Positions 62,152 through 64,000 of a stretch of 64,000 bases of DNA are shown here, piece after piece. Source of the stretch: Streptomyces djakartensis (GTDB taxonomy: Bacteria > Actinomycetota > Actinomycetes > Streptomycetales > Streptomycetaceae). The DNA is taken from contig NZ_BMWE01000001.1 of the NCBI RefSeq assembly GCF_014651075.1, forward strand, positions 682,001 through 746,000. The letters are read 5' to 3'. How positions within the stretch are numbered: position 1 is the stretch's first letter; the number at the start of each line of letters is the position of its first letter. The notes under the pieces are model-generated. The model had not been told where the DNA came from. It did not search any database and was given only the letters and a program-made list of their open reading frames with translations. A program made the position numbers and the translations under genes.

Positions 62152-62925
62152 GTGTACCCACACGTCGGGGTTGACGCCTCGGGCCTGGCTACGCTGCGCG
62201 CAACGGTCCTCGACCTGTTGCGCGGCTTCGTCCCCACCGCGTACGCCGTCCCCGCATTCGCCACCGCCGCGCCCGTCGGCCCGTGCTACGCACTGGCCGA
62301 GCGCAGCGCCGCGGTCGGCAGACGAGGGCGCCCGTCCGGCGCGGCCACCACCGCCCGCCGGCCCGCCGCGGACAGCGACAGCGCCCGGATGATGGACCTC
62401 GTGGAGCGCGCCCAGGCCGGCGAGGCCGACGCCTTCGGCCGTCTCTACGACCAGTACAGCGACACGGTCTACCGGTACATCTACTACCGGGTCGGGGGAA
62501 AGGCGACCGCCGAGGACCTCACCAGTGAGACCTTTCTGCGGGCGCTGCGCCGCATCGGCACCTTCACCTGGCAGGGCCGCGACTTCGGCGCCTGGCTCGT
62601 CACCATCGCCCGCAACCTGGTGGCGGACCACTTCAAGTCCAGCCGCTTCCGCCTCGAGGTCACCACCGGTGAGATGCTCGACGCCAACGAGGTCGAGCGC
62701 TCTCCCGAGGACTCCGTCCTGGAGTCCCTCTCCAACGCCGCCCTCCTGGACGCGGTGCGGCGGCTCAACCCGCAGCAGCAGGAGTGCGTGACGCTCCGCT
62801 TCCTCCAGGGCCTCTCCGTCGCCGAGACCGCCCGCGTCATGGGCAAGAACGAGGGCGCCATCAAGACCCTCCAGTACCGGGCCGTCCGCACCCTCGCCCG
62901 GCTCCTTCCCGAAGACGCCCGCTGA
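62152..62925 (+). CDS. bldN: ECF-type RNA polymerase sigma factor BldN
   Basis: A 257-aa sigma factor starting at GTG with GGGAG upstream. It carries the unusual ~86-residue N-terminal extension (MYPHVGVDASGL...) known for BldN, which is made as a proprotein. Region 2 (LYDQYSDTVYRYIYYRVG, EDLTSETFLRAL) lies at ~95-160 and region 4 (LNPQQQECVTLRFLQGLS, AIKTLQYRAVRTLARLL) at ~200-250. It drives aerial-mycelium genes such as bldM. Its anti-sigma gene rsbN follows and has a BldN-type promoter, giving feedback control. Confidence 0.9.
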   Translation: MYPHVGVDASGLATLRATVLDLLRGFVPTAYAVPAFATAAPVGPCYALAERSAAVGRRGRPSGAATTARRPAADSDSARMMDLVERAQAGEADAFGRLYDQYSDTVYRYIYYRVGGKATAEDLTSETFLRALRRIGTFTWQGRDFGAWLVTIARNLVADHFKSSRFRLEVTTGEMLDANEVERSPEDSVLESLSNAALLDAVRRLNPQQQECVTLRFLQGLSVAETARVMGKNEGAIKTLQYRAVRTLARLLPEDAR

Positions 62926-63002
62926 CCGGCAGGCACATTGAGCGACGCCCAACTCACTTTCCGTGATAGTCCGTTGGTTCCGACATCCGATCACCCGGCG
63001 TC

Positions 63003-63031
63003 CGTAACCCAAGTGCCGCGCCACTCGTTGT
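63003..63031 (+). promoter_or_regulatory. BldN-type promoter upstream of rsbN
   Basis: CGTAAC (63003-63008) and CGTTGT (63026-63031) are 17 bases apart, close to the BldN consensus CGTAAC-N16-CGTTGA that I recall. It lies 131 bases upstream of the rsbN start, as expected if rsbN depends on its own target sigma. Confidence 0.65.
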
Positions 63032-63161
63032 GCGGGATGCAGGCTCCCTGTGGTCGCCCCTGACCGACTCCGGTCACTCGATCGTGTGGTCGTACTCAAG
63101 GTGTGCAACCCTCAGGACCCCCTGGGGAGTCGACCGTCATGACGAGAGGAGGTGCCGCCAG

Positions 63162-64000
63162 TGATCGCGAACGTATCGGCGCACCGGCGGGCGAGCGCCT
63201 TCGCCCAGGCCCTTCAGGAGCAGTCCGATCAGGGCACGGCGGCCGAGCGGCCCGAAGGACCGGCACCGGCCGCTGCGGAGGAGACCGAACAGGCCCGCCT
63301 GATGGCGCTCGCCTCCGGTCTCGACGCGCTGCCCAAACCGGAGCTCGACCCGGAGGTCAAGGTCGTCCAGCGGGCCCAGCTGGTGGCCGCCTTCGAGGCG
63401 ATGCTCCAGGAGGGCGCCGCGGGAGGCGGGGCGACGGACCGCTCGGTCCCCGAGCAGCGTTCCCCCCGGGCCCGCGGCACCCACCGCGCCGGCCCGCTGA
63501 AGAAGTTCCGGCCGCGCTCCCGGCTCGCCAAGGGCCTCACCGCGGGCGGCCTCAGTGTCGGCGTGGCCGCCAGTGCCCTCGGCGGAGTCTCCGCCGCCAG
63601 CTCCGACGCCCTGCCCGGCGACTCGCTCTACGGCCTCAAGCGCGGCATCGAGGACGTCAAACTCGGCCTCGCCGACGGCGCCGACGAGCGCGGCCGGGTC
63701 TACCTGGACCACGCCTCCACCCGCCTCAGCGAAGCCCGCCGCCTGATGGAGCGCGGCCGCAGCGGCCCCCTGGACCACGAGTCGCTCAGCGAGATCCGCC
63801 GCGCCCTCTCCGGCATGCGGCACGACGCGTCGGAAGGCCACCGGCTGCTGAGCGAGGCGTACCAGCGCGACCCGGACTCCCTGGGCCCCATCCAGGCCCT
63901 GTCGGCGTTCTCCCGCTCCCACCGCGAGGCCTGGGGCGAACTGCGCGAGAAGCTCCCCGTCCAGCTCGGGGACGTCAGCGAGCAGGTGTCGTCGGTGTTC
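63162..64000 (+). CDS. rsbN: anti-sigma factor RsbN (partial, runs off the window)
   Basis: At least 279 residues from a GTG with AGGAGG nine bases upstream. An N-terminal cytoplasmic domain (MIANVSAHRRASAFAQAL..., residues ~1-120) would bind BldN. A single hydrophobic segment lies at ~124-147 (KGLTAGGLSVGVAASALGGV), then an exported DUF5667-like domain (ALPGDSLYGLKRGIEDVKLG). The order fits a membrane-anchored anti-sigma that holds BldN at the membrane. The 3' end is cut by the window edge. Confidence 0.88.

Noticed and set aside
1..64000. tRNA, rRNA or riboswitch genes
   Set aside because: I saw no cloverleaf-type tRNA ends or known riboswitch core in the intergenic regions; a tRNAscan and Rfam search would be decisive.

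Overview
This looks like the chromosome of a Streptomyces or very close relative. The GC content is very high. Many genes start with GTG, and stop/start overlaps such as ATGA, GTGA and TTGA are common. The right end carries the developmental sigma factor bldN with its anti-sigma gene rsbN, and next to it a rex-hemA-hemC-hemD operon preceded by a Rex operator. A class I lysyl-tRNA synthetase diverges from argS. All calls come from reading the sequence; no database search was run.

Layout. (1) 0.2-3.2 kb: a histidine phosphatase, hemL and a conserved hypothetical gene. (2) 3.2-11.8 kb: an island bounded by a 76-bp direct repeat of the 3' end of that hypothetical gene. It holds two decayed genes (a flavoprotein and a serine hydrolase), a 1,524-aa SF1 helicase fused to a nuclease, a coupled Abi_C/HEPN-like gene and a NERD nuclease. 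(3) 11.9-18.0 kb: a tight three-gene operon of a 1,707-aa caspase/HSP90-type ATPase fusion, a small Cys-rich protein and a three-helix membrane protein. (4) 18.1-19.1 kb: a small membrane protein divergent from a TetR regulator, with two matching palindromic operators between them. (5) 19.1-25.3 kb: a LacI-controlled alpha-glucoside uptake and hydrolysis cluster. (6) 25.3-35.0 kb: a two-component system, an LLM-type oxidoreductase, a YnfA-like protein, a SnoaL-like protein, an SDR, rtcB, two DUF3558-like lipoproteins and a DUF2637 membrane protein.

(7) 35.1-38.8 kb: lysS and argS. (8) 38.9-46.7 kb: a three-gene operon of a 1,825-aa NB-ARC/STAND protein with about 28 TPR-like repeats, a CHAT (caspase-like) protease and a GHSFG serine hydrolase. 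(9) 46.8-50.6 kb: a DinB-like protein, a methyltransferase, an HTH-transmembrane protein and a lipoprotein. (10) 50.7-60.1 kb: hemB, then an insertion carrying an IS relic, an APH-like kinase and a flavin oxidoreductase, then hemD-hemC-hemA-rex. (11) 60.4-64.0 kb: a glutaredoxin-like gene, a HAD phosphatase, bldN, and rsbN cut by the window edge.

How the genes work together. The heme genes take glutamyl-tRNA (HemA), through GSA (HemL) and ALA (HemB), to uroporphyrinogen III (HemC, HemD), under redox control by Rex. The ABC transporter and GH13 enzyme import and cut alpha-glucosides under LacI-family repression. Three separate putative conflict or immunity modules lie within about 41 kb: helicase-nuclease/HEPN/NERD, caspase-HSP90, and STAND-TPR/CHAT/hydrolase. 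The last two pair a large NTP-dependent sensor-like protein with a caspase-fold protease, and they are the best candidates for an under-described system.
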